Assembly (NCBI GenBank): GCA_029641185.1
Contig: JAPWGK010000004.1
Location: 806,001-870,000 of the forward strand
From: Pseudofabraea citricarpa
Lineage: Eukaryota > Ascomycota > Leotiomycetes > Helotiales > Dermateaceae
Length of the DNA stretch: 64,000 nucleotides
Direction of reading: 5' to 3'
The position numbers and the translations under genes were made by a program. Shown here one piece after another: positions 34,953-47,744 of this stretch. The notes beneath the pieces were generated by a model. The model saw only the letters and a program-made list of their open reading frames with translations, was not told where the DNA came from and did not search any database. Numbering within the stretch: position 1 is the stretch's first letter; each line of letters starts with the position of its first letter.

Positions 34953-37301
34953 CTAACCCGTAAATTCCACACCCACCGTCCTCTTCGACGGTGCAGTCCT
35001 TGCAGCTGTCCCATAATCCACTGTCCCGATACGCGTCTTAACAGCAATAGGCGTATTGACCTTAACGCCCGTAGTGCTATACGACCACTTACCCGTGCCC
35101 GTGCCCTGCTTGACCATATTAACATAAGCCGCACCACCGACCGAGATCAACATAAGAGCACTCGGATCCGCGACGAGATCCGAGTGTGCCGCAACAGTGA
35201 TCGTGCCACCTCCACTATTGGATCTCGAGTAGCCATCAATAACGACCTTATCCTTAACAGCCGCATCGGAACTCGACGTCACGACAATGCTATCCTTCGA
35301 CACCACACCGGACGAGTGCGTGACCGTCAGCTCGAACGTCCGCGCCACCACGCCCGTCGTGCCCTGCGTCGGCACCACCACCGTCGCCGACGCCGTCTTG
35401 CCGTTCGTCAGAGCGAGCTGCTCCCCGGCTGGTGCCGTCTGTGCCCATGAATACGAAAGTGCCGTCGTGTCGATCCCCGCTGAGGTCTGCTTGCCCGTCA
35501 GCACTACTTGCGTCCCTGGCCGTACCGTCACGTCGGCTCCTGCGTCGGCGGTTATCACTACCGCGGGCGCTGCTGTTGCGGTCGATGCTGCTGTTGTCGT
35601 TGCTGCCGCTGGTGGCGTCACGCGGTCTGGACAGGCTTTGGATGGGCTGGGTGCTGGGAATCGTCCTGAGGGGTGAGAAAGTTGGGGATTAGCGCGAAAG
35701 GAAAAGAAGAGAGAAAAAAAGAAAAAAGAAGCATACCCGGCCAAGGATTCAACTGGCCAAAGACATAATCATCGACAAACGGGCCAAACCCATTGGCGAG
35801 GTGGCTGATCTGCGAGAAGTCATTCGGCGGCGGCGCGGCCCCGATGGCCGTCAGCTCAGGAAAGACCCATTCGGTGACGGGCTGGTGGTACTGGCCCGCG
35901 AGGATGCCGTTCTTGGTCGTCACGGTGCCGCTGTGCAGGCTGACGTGGTACTCGCGCGTGTACTGGCCGATGGGTAAGCGATCGGTTAGGTAGCGAAACC
36001 GGTTCCGCACCGCTCCGGCGTCGATGCCGACGTTGAGCTGGATCACGCGGTTCGTCTCGACGCCCGTGCAAGGGTCCACGTCGATGGCGTTGATGTCGAT
36101 CACGCCGCTGGGGTCCGTCGTGAAGCCTATGAACTATTTCGTTGTTGAGAGTGGTGAGTCTTTTGGTTGTCTATCGTTTTGGAATTCTGCATCAGGCGGA
36201 AATGTCTTACCTTGGATTGCGAAAATGCTACGTTCGCGTCGTTGTCGATGATCCCGATCAGAGCATCTTCCATCCTTATATACCCCGGATTCGAACTCAC
36301 TACTTGGATGTTGGCTACGATGGTGTGGCATAATATTGCGCCGCCGACGGTGACGCCGGAGTAATCGATGAAATCGCCTACTTGGAAGGGCATCATGACC
36401 GTTGCATCGGGCATAGTACTACGTTGGGGGACCAAAAATCAGTTGGATTCCCATGACCTCTCCAGGAAAGAACGACGCAAAACAAAACAGGCAGAGAAAA
36501 AAGAGAAGTGAAAAGAAAAAGAAAAGAAAATGGAAAATACTCACTTATCAGCCTTCGGGCGGTTCGACGACGGGCACAGCGGATCGGCATCGACGCCCGC
36601 CACGCGCGGGATGCACATGGGAAAGCCCTGGAAGGAGGAGATGCTCGGGTTCTCGTCGTCGGCCGTGAAGAAAGGCCGGTCGCTGTTGCCCTTGCTGTAC
36701 ACGGCGCCCGGGTCGTTGATTTTGATGACGGGCCCGCCCTTGATCTTGATCGACGGCGGGTCGTTGGTGATGCTCTCGATGGCGCCCTGGGAGAACTGGG
36801 CCAGCGGTTGGGCGAGGTCGATTATCCCCGCTATGGCCTGACCGTTGACCACGTTTCCTATCACCTGGTTGGGGTCAGTGATGAATCTCTTTTTTGTTTT
36901 CCCCTTTTCGTTTTTTGTTTTTTGTTGTTTGTATGTTTGGAGAGGATCACGTACGGATACTTCTGGTGGCCCTACATCGCCGGCGTAGTTGGGTGTCGCG
37001 CCCAGCTGGGCGAAGGGGATGAATGCCGCTGGGAAATTGACCAGCAGGTTATCGGGAACCGTGATGCTGATCCCGTTGACGGTGATGGACCCGCCTGAAC
37101 GCGGATCGGCTGGGTTCTTGACCGACAGTCTGAATTTTCCCAAGGTTAGTTTTAGTACTGACCAGGAAGCTATGTTTGACTTGTGTTTAGGACGTACCCA
37201 GTTAAATAGCCATCAATCGAGAGAGGCGTGACTGTCTGAGCAGCAACCAGAGTAAAGGAAGCGAGAAGAAGAAAGAAATATGAACAAGAGAAGAACGACA
37301 T
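34953..37301 (-). CDS. Large secreted protein with PKD-like C-terminal module
   Basis: Exons are 37198-37301, 36955-37129, 36545-36864, 36211-36418, 35737-36133 and 34953-35665, giving 1917 nt and 638 aa. MSFFSCSYFFLLLASFTLVA is a signal peptide followed by AQTVTPLSIDGYLTG. The N-terminal two thirds has no family I recognise. It contains GGSITVNGISITVPDNLLV, QAIAGIIDL, YIRMEDALIGIIDND and QLNVGIDAG, and a Cys pair near FPMCIP/PLCPSS. It reads as a beta-rich extracellular domain. An Ala/Thr linker (about 417-435) leads to a PKD/Ig-like module (about 437-525: VVITADAGADVTVRPGTQVV, SYSWAQTAP, FELTVTHSSG) and a C-terminal beta segment ending VGVEFTG. No GPI signal or transmembrane segment is visible. 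It is probably cell-wall or extracellular; the function is unknown. Its stop lies 250 bp from that of GHKL copy B (convergent). Confidence 0.82.
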
Positions 37302-39563
37302 ATTAACTGTTCCTCAATCGAAAAGAGAATGCTTGGGAAGAGAAAATGCTGAGGAGTGAAGTCTCGCTGAGGTCTTAACTTGAGTTTTATAGGTTGTCTA
37401 CCTAACTTGATGATGCGTGCTTGCCACATGGTTAGCCTTCTGTATGCATGTATGGTCAAATGCTTGACAGTGGCAAAGCCTTCCATCCTCCTCCGAGGCT
37501 AGAACAATGCCATCATGTAAATTCCCATGCCAGCAGTGACAGCCTGACGGGTGCCATGCAACCACTACATGTCGTACGTCCTCTTTTTCAGCCTGGCTTT
37601 TAAGCTTATGTATGCGTTCCGCCGATCAGCTACTGCAATGCACCTCAGCTGACGGGACGTGTGGAGTGAGTGAGTGACTGACTGACTGACTGACTGACAA
37701 TCTGCACGTCGGAAGGAAAGAGTCTGGCTACCACGAGCCTCGAAGGCCTAGCTGTGGCTGAAGGAAGCACAATATCGTTGCCATGTTAGACGACTACCTG
37801 GAATCCTGTCGTCAAAATAACCTCACTCTCGAATACCGCATCGGAAAACTCACCTGCAGAATCAAGCCAATTCAATTCCATGTAAATTGTCATCACGGTG
37901 AGTACGATTGAAAATCAAGTTCCTGCATACATCCAGACCAAGAGATCTACCTCCGCAGCAAGCATTCATTCCAAGCATCGGAAATGCCGCATAAGGATTG
38001 CAGGCAGGCAAGCAAGCAAGCAGATGGATGACCCTATGATCAAGCCAGCAGCACCTGCAGGGACCTTTGCAAAAGACTCCGCCATGTAGCCCAGCTGGTA
38101 GGGTACGGCACTGGCAGTTTTTGATCTCCCTTCCCCACGGTAAGCACATCTCCGCTTCCATCTTTTTTAAACTTCGATAAGATCAGGAACAATCTGCATG
38201 TACGTCGGCGTTCCTCTAGCGGCTCAGCCTTCGTCGTCTGTCATTGGTCCTGTGCTCGCTAAAGCCAGGGTTCGCCACTAGAGTTGTATGTCACGCGAGA
38301 TCAGGTACACTGATACACGCATCTAGGTCCTTAGCGAGCGGAGACGGACCAGATGCCCAGCTGAAAAATAGAAAAACAAAGACAGAAAACGTGGATGGGT
38401 GCATGTTGAGCGCTGTCGCACAATGCCCTTGTTCACTGCTCGACTTGCTTTGGGGGCGGAGTGGCTACACTTGACTGTGAAAGCTGGCTGGCGTGCATGG
38501 CGGGCTCCGGAACATGTGCTTGTAGGTAGTTAGTGCCTCGTGTTGGAGTGGAGTGACACATAGCTACAAGGCGGTTAAATGTAAGGCGCATGTATGTCAC
38601 TCTGTCAATTGTTGCTTACTCGAATCTTGATAAGCTCGTGTATGTGACTTTCTAGCGCGGATTCTCAGCACCTGAGTAAGTAGCAATCGTGCGTGTTTTC
38701 ATATTGCATTAGGATGTAGATCTTTACTAGAGATCTACAGATGACTAAAAAAATATTTTTGTGGTACTAATATTAGCCAGGAAGATATCGTAACCTATTG
38801 GATCTAGGGAGGTTTCAAATAATCCTAGAGATTTAATCGCCGTTGGAGATTTTCGAGTTTGAGCTGGGTCAGTACTTCAAACCGTGTAGATAATCTTATG
38901 CGACCTTTTACTTGGACTTCTATTATGAACTTCTATAGACGTTATGAAAGAGGTATCCCTTACTGGATGAATAATTCCTTTTTCCAGAATCATCAAGCAA
39001 AATTAGTTTCTCTCACGAAGAAAGCACACCACCATCCCGGCGAGTAGACTTACCGCTCGGCACTACCACCCCCTCTTCGGATAATCCTCTGAGAGGGTTC
39101 ATATGTGATTTGATTTCCTGGATTATACATTCCAGCCAGTAACAATGGTATTGCAATATCATCTTTTTCTGTATCTCAAATCGAGATGGGTTTCAATGGC
39201 AACGGAATGCTTTCTGACACCGGAATGATCAGGTACATCAACTTTCAAGATCGAACAAAGGTTCGTCTGCTCAAAACGCTGATGGAGATGCATGCAATTC
39301 CTGTAGTGTTGCGATACATCTCTCAAGCAGGTTCTGGAAGTGCTGAGCAGGTAAATTTGTTTTGTGAAAGCGAGAAGGCGGAAATCAGTCATCTCTATAT
39401 ATATCCACAACAGAAGAGCAGCTAGGATTTCAAGGCAGGCGTAATTCAGGGATCTATTCGTCTTCCAGGTCTATTTTCTATATATTGGCAATTTGTACAA
39501 TTGAATAAGTGGGCGTCGCTTAGTCGACGATGAGGAACAAAACGTGAAGGATGAAGCTGCCTC
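37302..39563. other. Intergenic, 2.3 kb
   Basis: It is the 5' flank of the secreted-protein gene. It contains a TGAC tetranucleotide run, GCAA/GCAG repeats near 38005-38022 and A+T-rich sequence from about 38700 to 38840. A plus-strand frame at 39186-39425 is open for 79 codons but shows no recognisable domain. No gene is called. Confidence 0.45.
37673..37698. repeat. (TGAC)n repeat
   Basis: About six perfect tetranucleotide units preceded by GTGAGTGAG. Confidence 0.9.
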
Positions 39564-41141
39564 TCATTTAAAGTACTCTCCCGTGATGAATCGTTTGACC
39601 GTCTTGGCGAAGACCAGAGCCCAGACAAAGGTAACTGTGAAGGCAAGAACCTGATACCCGTAAGCTGTAATCCAAATGACAGGGCAAGAATACTCACGGA
39701 TCCGAAGATGTTGAAGACTATGGAGTTGAACTCTTTCCCAAGCGCAATAGTGGCAGTAGCGAGGACGCCTATTCCATCTTAATGCCGGTCTGATCAACAA
39801 TGGGGAAGGTGCATACCTATAGGAAATGTAAAGGCCCACCAGCCCATGCTGAAGGGGAATCTGCCCAGACTTATCGACGAGATTGCCCACACAAACCAGA
39901 CCATGGCGAAAGCCCAGAGAATCAGTGCCGTCAAGATACCACCCGCATACCATACATCGCCAGTAGCTTGGCCGCCAAGAAATCCTGTCTGCCAATATTT
40001 AGTTGAGGGAAGTTTATAGGGGCGAACGACACGAACCCTTGGAAAGACCATCCTTGAAACCCTGCCGAGCTGTATAAATCTATGCATGAAAATTAGATCA
40101 TGTTGCTCTACGTAACCAGGTGGCTATTGCATACCCTAAAGAAGTCTGAGCACTCAGCCCCAACGGCAAAAAAGTACTCGGAATCGCTGCTCTCGGCGGC
40201 AGTTTGTACAGAACCAATCTTGAGAAATAGACGACAGCGACCATGAACCCAGTCGGAAAGCTCAAGCCGATCAGGACATAACAAGCCAGAATAGTGGTAA
40301 TGGCGCGGTTGTCATCTTGCAAGATCTCGGCTACATTGGCGCCTGCTGCTGCGCTGACAATTCCGGGGACAATAGGCAAAACCCAGGCAGCTGTTACGCC
40401 TTGAAGCTCGGCGGGATGTTTGTGCATGCTTGAGAAGACTTAGCAGGATCCATAAGAGAATGATATAGACCTACATCAAGAAAGAAACAACTACGATGCT
40501 CAAGGCACTCAGTACAGCGTCTATCCACCATATAATCCAAAGGGCTGTAATGTACGTCTTTCCAGTTCTGGGTATGATGATGAACACTGATAGATTGATG
40601 AGCGTAGCGAGACCCATCGGGAAGGTTCCGATGAATAGAGAGTGCACGGGATTGTAAAGCATCTCCATGAACTTAGCCGGCCATATGGCATAACGTAGAA
40701 TGGATATCCCGGTGAAGAGCAAGAAGATAAAGGCGTTGAGGCCAAATAGAATGGTAACGATTGTATCGAGGCCAGGAAATTGAAGGAATTGGTTATGAAG
40801 AATGATGGGCACGATGCCCGTACCCATTGTCACTGGAAACCATCTATCAAGCATTAGCCTTATTGGAATTGCATTGCCGAGCGTTGTTTAAAGTTAGCAA
40901 CCTTCCCGCAGAGTACTTACATTGGCAAGAAATTCGCTACCAGCAGATACCAATATCCAGACTGCACAACTGGTACTTCTTCTTCCTCCACAATAGTCTT
41001 CTTGTCTGGAAAGAACTGCTCGGGGTTGAGATTGGAACGTTCATGGTCGGGATAGTAACCCCATCCCGAGGTCCTATGATTGAAAGTTGCCTTGCTGCCA
41101 CTGTGTATCCCCAGCCCCAGCGGCCCCGAAATCTGTACCAT
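39564..41141 (-). CDS. SLAC1/TDT family anion transporter (SSU1/Mae1-like)
   Basis: Seven exons: 40921-41141, 40475-40858, 40135-40428, 40033-40069, 39817-39988, 39698-39768 and 39564-39650. They sum to 1266 nt, 421 aa. The hydrophilic N-terminus ends in a short acidic stretch. About ten membrane helices follow, starting at WFPVTMGTGIVPIILHNQFL, the family hallmark. Other matches are HPAELQGVTAAWVLPIVPGI with VSAAAGANVAEIL, LGSAGFQGWSFQGF restored by splicing a 37-nt micro-exon, VWYAGGILTALILWAFAMVW and FPFSMGWWAFTFPIG. The tail is short and basic. The tellurite-resistance/dicarboxylate transporter family includes fungal sulfite pump Ssu1 and malate carrier Mae1, so the cargo is sulfite or a dicarboxylate at the plasma membrane. 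I cannot decide between them. The start at 41141 is the first in-frame Met before the conserved region and is less certain than the rest. Confidence 0.87.
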
Positions 41142-42617
41142 CGAAAGCGGAAGTATTTTGGAAGGACTGGTATCCCATATTTTTCACGAACCGGCTGTAG
41201 ACGCAAATAATATAATAATAATACAGAGGTGACCAGCACCGTTGAAGAAGAATAGGATAGGGAAGACCGGGACGAAGCAAGAAAAGATAATCAAATCAAT
41301 CACATGCGGAAGGATGACGACGGCGTCGCTCCGGCACTCCATCATGCCAAGAGGCTCCAAACTCCGTCTGGAGTCTCGACACCTTTGGAGGCCGATTCCT
41401 CCATCTCCAATGCCGGGAAATCAATCCCACTGGTGCATTCACTGCATTGGCCTACAAGCAGGAGCAGATCTGCGTATCTCGCCCCGCTGGGTTAGTGGGG
41501 CCCGCTTCAGGAAAACGTCTCGCTTAGCCCCAAATAGTTGTGCACGCAGCCCGTCGCAATCCGTGCCGCGTTACAGCCGTCGCTTAATACCCGGGTTGTT
41601 TTACTTGATGTTTGCCATTTCGTTGTGACTCGTCTCCAGTTTCTGAGATTTCGAGGTTTGAAGATCTCCAGCTGCCGGTCCAGACGCGGAAATATCTCGG
41701 CGTTGGGGTTTGACTCTTGTAGAATTACTGATAAGCCCCACCACGCCCTGCTGTGTCATCCATCTACTCTATGTCGTCCTCTTTGCCTATCCACAAATGG
41801 ATAATGAAAATCACTCAAATTTTTCTTTTTTTCCATTCTGAGGCTGTGGATCTATTGAAATGTCTTGGCAAACAGCAGAATAGTCAACGAAGCAAACTTG
41901 GATTGAATGTATGCTCAATCCAAGGAGTCAGTTGCCACATGCAGGCATTATTTGACAAATAACAGTCTGACTAGTCACCGTTGAAGTGCATATGTAGATC
42001 AGCACTCTGATTAATTATTAGATCTACTATTTTCAAGTGGACCCCTCATTCGGCGATATTTATGTCACAAAGTGGTTGCGACACGGCACAACAGCTATCC
42101 CGCTGTCAAATTTCCTCTGTTCTGAACTGGCCATCCACCCCGCCACGAAAGAAAAAAAGAAAAACAATTAGGAAAAAGAAAAAGAGCACGACTCTCAGAC
42201 CGGTGTTTCTATTGTCTCGCCAAATAGCATGTACAATCTCGTGCTCCACAAGCTACATATCGAGTATCAAACTTTATGAAAGCGGTTGCATTGTCGGTTC
42301 CTGGTGTCGTGCTATTTATTAGTCCTAAGAATCCGATCGGGGCTATTTTTGATATCTAACCGCTTATTGTAGTGGAGGAAGTCTGAACCGATACTGCCCG
42401 GTGGTGTCTTAGCTATTACCTGCAGATCGTTATAAGAGGGGAATCACTCACGCTACCACAATTATAGGAACTGGGTTATCCTAGATTCCTTAGTGTCCCA
42501 TTCAACTTTATACGTTATATTCCACAAAATATACCAGCACTACTTCGTAAACCTAGTGATTTCAGTAGATATTTAATAAATTATAGAGGTTAGCCTCCGG
42601 CTAAACTAACCTCTTAG
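41142..42617. other. Intergenic up to the A+T-rich block
   Basis: It is the 5' flank of the transporter gene and then the transition to A+T-rich DNA. Composition is gene-like to about 42500. Short open frames lack supporting features. Confidence 0.5.
42585..42614. repeat. Perfect-armed hairpin at the edge of the A+T-rich block
   Basis: Outer arms AGAGGTTAG (42585-42593) and CTAACCTCT (42606-42614) are exact reverse complements. A second inner pairing TAGCC/GGCTA (42591-42595, 42599-42603) encloses TCC. It sits where normal sequence gives way to the A+T-rich block and could be a terminal inverted repeat remnant. Confidence 0.7.
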
Positions 42618-43659
42618 AATATACCTAAAAAAAAAAAAAAAATTATCGATTATTTTTATTTTATACCCTCTTACGACCTAATTATATAATTATCTTCGGG
42701 TTTTATTAAAATTATATAAGGGTTATAATTTGCTTATATTTTATTATAATTATTATATTTTAGAATACTAGGATTATAATTTCTTCCTAGCTATTATATT
42801 CCCTCTAATCTTTTATAATCTCTCTCCTAATATTCGTAATATTAATAAAGCTAATTTTATTTTTATCTTAGTAGATATCTAATATTCTAATTACCTTATA
42901 AAAATCTTCGATTATTTATTATAAGTAAACCTTTATAAAAGCTAAATATTAAGAAATATTTATTTTTTTATAGTTTTAATTATTAGAAATTAGAATTAAT
43001 AGGATATTTTATTATTATATTATTAGACTAGTTTAGCTTATAATTATAATAAACGCTTATTTATTAGAAGCTTTTTACTTAATATAATATATAATATTTT
43101 ATTAAACTAAAATATTTAAACGATTAATTTAAATTATATAACCTTAAAATTTAATATTAAATAATATATAATAAGAGAATATCTAATTATTAAGTAATAT
43201 AAATAAAAAAGATATTTAAATATAACTAGTTAAATTTAATTAATTCTAATTTATTTAATTATTTAATATTATTAGAAGCTAGGATATAAACTAAAAAAAT
43301 TTAATATTCTAAAAACGAAAGAATATAAGAAGAATTAATAATTCTTTTTTAGAAATAATATATCCTAAGATTAAAAATAATTAATAGAAAAAGTAAAGAT
43401 TATTTATTACTTAATAAAAAGATATTAACTTTTCTTTTTATATAAATCTTAATTCTAAGATTAATCTTTCTCTTAATAATAATAATAAAAATAAGTAAGT
43501 AATTTTATTATATTTTCTCTAGATATTTTATTATATTTTTTCTCTTTTTTATTTTCTCTTTCTTTTACTTTTTATCTAACTTAGTATCTCTTATAAAAGT
43601 TATTATCTTTTATAGATTATTATATTATTTTAATCTAAAATCTATTAAGTAAATTTCTT

Positions 43660-43870
43660 TTAATTAATTTTAACTTTTAAGATTATCCTAATAACTTATT
43701 TTCTAAAAAAGCTTAATTTATTATTATAAAACCTAATTTTATTAAGACTTTATTATTAAAATAACTTTTTTCTTTAAAATAAGTTAAAGATTCTTATCTT
43801 CTTTTATTTTATTACTTAATATTCTACTAATTTTTTATAGATATTAGACTAAAAGCGTATTATTAATTAT
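43660..43870 (+). repeat. Dispersed A+T-rich repeat, copy 1
   Basis: Shares an extended similar stretch with 44988-45200 in the same orientation, including TTTATTATTATAAAA and AAGACTTTATTATTAAA. The differences look largely like transitions. It is an unidentified degraded element. Confidence 0.55.
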
Positions 43871-44987
43871 AATATTTATAGGAATATTAAAGAAACTAGT
43901 AAAAAGGTAAAATATATTTTTAATTATAATATTATAATTATAAGTTAATAACTTATCTTTTTTATAGTTTTTCTAATAATTTTAAGTCTTATAATATTAA
44001 AAATTTAGTTATTTCGAATTTTTAGAGGAAATATTAGCTTAAACCTAAGAATTAATCTAGATACTAAGCTAATTCTATTATTTATTAATAAATTCTAGGT
44101 TAAAATTAAAAAAAGTAAAATAAATAAAAATAATAAAAAGGAATTCTTAGTATTATTAAAGATTCTTAGTAATTAAGTTAAGAATCTTTTAGGAGATAAT
44201 AAGTATATAAATCTTATAAAAATATTATATTAGAATATAATTCTAGTAAAATTTAATATTAAAAAAACGTTATTATATTTCTAAATATTTTTTATTTATA
44301 TAAGTAACTAGGGAGGAAATTAATCTAAGTAAAAAAGATTATTACTAATAATTATAAAATATAAGTTTATACTAGAATTTAAGTATATAATAATATTTTT
44401 AATTTATTTCTATTAAGAATTAAAACTCTCTAAATTTAAAAATCTTATAAAAAGCTAAATAAAAGAATAATTTATAATAAGATATTATCTTAAGATTATT
44501 AAAAATAATAGAAAAAAACTTTTTATAAATATATTCTAAAATTAATTTTCTTTTATTAAAAATTTATATTCTTATAAATATTATTTCTAGGATTTATATC
44601 TACTAAGAATAACTACTAGATTTAGCTAATACGTATATCTTAGGTAACTTAACTAATATATTACTTAAATCGCTACCTAAATATAAATATTTATATATAT
44701 TAGTTAACTTTCTCTTTTTTCTAATAAAAATATTTATACGTCTTAATAAATTTTTTTCTTATTTTATTAATTATATTTATATATATTAACTTATCTTTTC
44801 TCTCTTTTAATAAGAATAATCTTATAAATAATAAGTATAAATTTCTATTATCTCTTAATATTCTTTTATTTTCTTCTTTTTTTATTCTCCTTTTATCTTA
44901 TTATTTTTTCTTATATCTCCTCTTATATATTAGTTAATTAATTATCTTTTATAAATAATCTATAGATTTTATTATAAAATAATTTAA

Positions 44988-45200
44988 GTAAGTTTTTTTC
45001 TTTAGATTTTAATTATAAAAGTAATTCTAATAATTTATTCTCTAAAAAAATCTAATTTATTATTATAAAATTTATTTTTATTAAGACTTTATTATTAAAC
45101 TAGATTCTTTCTTTAAAATAAATTAAAGAAATTCTTTTTCTTTTACTTTATTATATAATCTTCTATTAATCTTTTTTAGATATTAAGATTAAGATATAAT
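44988..45200 (+). repeat. Dispersed A+T-rich repeat, copy 2
   Basis: Partner of the copy at 43660-43870, about 1.3 kb away and in direct orientation. Confidence 0.55.
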
Positions 45201-46002
45201 AATCTAGGTTATATTAATTTCGATCTTCTTTTAAGTAAGAAAAATACTAGTATAATATATAAATATAATATTAAGGTTACTAGTTAATATATTTATCTTT
45301 TAGTTAGTTTTTTTAATAAATCCTTTAAGATTATATTATACTCTAAGTTATATTATTAGATAAATTTAATAAAATTACCTTTAACCTTATTATATAACTT
45401 ATTATATATCTAATTAAATTAATTATAATAAAATACTAGGTTTATAATTTAAGTAATATTAAGATTATAAAAGATCTTAATTATTATAAGTTTAATTAAA
45501 AAGTAATTAAGAATTAAGCTAAGAATTATAAGAGTAATAAAAAATATATAACCTTAGTAATTATTATTAAAAATAAGATTATAATAATTAAATTTAATAT
45601 AAAAGAAATAATAAAGTAATTCTAAGTACTTTTAGGTTTAGAGTTTAATAATATTAAGAAATTAGAGAAAAGAAAATAACTAAGAAAATTAATTAAAATA
45701 TATAGATTTATATTATAAATTACTAGTAAAATAATAAGTTAAGATTTCTTTAACTAGTAATTTTAATCTAAATAAATTTATAAATCTATAAAAAAAAAAA
45801 TCTAAATATAAATAATAATATTTTCTTATTCTTTTTAATATTAAAGTTAATAAGTTTAAACTTTTTAGTAAATATTATTATAAGACTTTTACTTTTATAT
45901 ATCCCCTAGAATTCTTAGGTAACTCCTTATAAATATTTTAATATATTTTTAAAGTATATTATATAATAGAATTTTAGGATTTCTAGCTTAATTTTAGTCT
46001 AA

Positions 46003-46258
46003 AATATATTATATAATAAAATTTAAGGGTTAAATTTTATTATATAATATACTTTAGACTTTAATTTTAATAATAAACTAATATAAATAATAAACGAATA
46101 TTTGATATATTATATAATAAAATTTAACTCTTAAATTTTATTATATAATATATTCTAGACCTTAATTTTAATAATAAACTAATATAAATAATAAACGAAT
46201 ATTTGATATATTATATAATAAAATTTAACTCTTAAATTTTATTATATAATATACTTTA
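46003..46258. repeat. ~102-bp tandem units, each with a ~50-bp palindrome (3 copies)
   Basis: Each unit contains arms ATATTATATAATAAAATTTAA and the reverse-complement arm around a 3-nt loop, followed by a spacer with AATAATAAACTAATATAAAT. Palindromes start near 46003, 46106 and 46207. Two further copies lie at 47028-47182. Confidence 0.8.
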
Positions 46259-46539
46259 GATCTTAACTTAATAATAAACTAGTATTTAGTAATACTAAGT
46301 ACGTAATATAATAAAACTTAAGAGTTAATAGCTTTAATTCTAGCTAATATATAAGAAGAATTTTATTAAATAATAAAATAATTATTTCTATAAAAAGTTA
46401 AAAGTCTACTTATTTATAATAAGATATTTATCTAATTATAAGCTAATTATTTATCTAAAAACTTAGAAGTTTACTTATTTATAATAAGAGGTATTTTAAA
46501 AGCTATTTTATTTATTATAAAATTATAAAAATTATAATA

Positions 46540-46812
46540 ATAACTAAAATTAGAATAATAACTAAAATTAGAATAATAACTAAAATTAGAATAATAACTA
46601 AAATTAGAATAATAACTAAAATTAGAATAATAACTAAAATTAGAATAATAACTAATAATAAAATTAAAATAATAACTAAAATTAGAATAATAACTAAAAT
46701 TAGAATAATAATTAAAATTAGAATAATAACTAAAATTAGAATAATAACTAATAGTAAAATTAAAATAATAACTAAAATTAGAATAATAACTAAAATTAAA
46801 ATAATAACTAAA
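46540..46812 (+). repeat. 18-bp satellite array
   Basis: About fifteen copies of AATAATAACTAAAATTAG in head-to-tail order. They are interrupted by a few variant units that carry an extra AATAAAATTAAA. Confidence 0.9.
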
Positions 46813-47027
46813 TAATTTTATATATTCTTAAATAGCTTATATAAGTATCTTCTTACCTCTTATTTCTTTTTATTATTAGTTATCTAAAATAAAACTAGGT
46901 ATAAGATTTATTAGTTATAAAAGATTAATATTAAATAATAAGATAAAAATCCTAAAATTTTATTATATAATATACCCTAGACTTTTAATTTAAGTAATAA
47001 ACTAGTATAAATAATAAACTAGTATTT

Positions 47028-47182
47028 AATATATTATATAATAAAATTTAACTCTTAAATTTTATTATATAATATACCTTAAATATTTAATTAGAATAAT
47101 AAACTAGTATAAATAATAAACTAATATTTAGTATATTATATAATAAAATTTAACCCTTAAATTTTATTATATAATATACCCT
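47028..47182. repeat. Two further copies of the palindrome-bearing unit
   Basis: Same inverted arms and spacer (AATAATAAACTAGTATAAAT) as at 46003-46258, separated from them by the 18-bp array. Confidence 0.75.
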
Positions 47183-47274
47183 AGACGTTTAATTAGAGTA
47201 ATAAACTAGTATTTAGTAATATTATATATATTAATTAAAAAAATTAGAAGCTAATAGCTTTAATATTAGCTAAT

Positions 47275-47582
47275 ATATAAGAAGAATTAAACGTTTCTTA
47301 GTAGTTATAACTTATTTTATTATAATCTAAAACCCTCTTATTATATTTTTATAAGAAAAATTAAATATTTCTTAGTAATTATAACTTATTTTATTATAAC
47401 CTAAAACCTTCTTATTATATTTTTATAAGAAAAATTAAACGTTTCTTAGTAGCTATAACTTATTTTATTATAACCTAAAATCCTCTTATTATATTTTTAT
47501 AAGAAGAATTAAATATTTCTTAATAATTATAACTTATTTTATTATAACTTAAAACCCTTTTATTATATTTTTATAAGAAAAA
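47275..47582 (+). repeat. ~74-bp tandem repeat, 4 copies
   Basis: Units read roughly AAGAAGAATTAAACGTTTCT, then TATAACTTATTTTATTATAA, then a CCTCTTATTATATTTTTAT end. Copies differ by transitions such as ACG/ATA and AGC/AAT. Confidence 0.85.
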
Positions 47583-47744
47583 TTAATTTAAAGAAGATAT
47601 TAAAACTAAAGAAAGCTTTATAAGTAATAATAAGCTAATTTTTTCTCTTAAAACTTAGAAGTTTATTTATTTATAATAAGACGACTTATATTAAATTTAT
47701 TATAATAATATAACTTTTAAGTATAAAAAGAATAAGAGGTATAT

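Noticed and set aside
35184..35692. Several open frames on the plus strand inside the secreted-protein gene
   Set aside because: They are mirror frames of a G+C-rich coding exon. The minus-strand gene has a signal peptide and consistent splicing.
8989..37301. Starship-type giant transposon carrying the accessory genes
   Set aside because: No DUF3435 tyrosine-recombinase captain gene and no matching terminal repeats were found in the window.
38085..38130. tRNA-like D-arm (TAGCCCAGCTGGTAGGG)
   Set aside because: No matching acceptor stem or T-arm can be folded around it.
39186..39425. 79-codon plus-strand frame
   Set aside because: It is open but isolated, with no recognisable motif or flanking exons.
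46540..46812. Regular short repeats suggesting a CRISPR array
   Set aside because: The units are head-to-tail without unique spacers and the genome is eukaryotic. It is a satellite.
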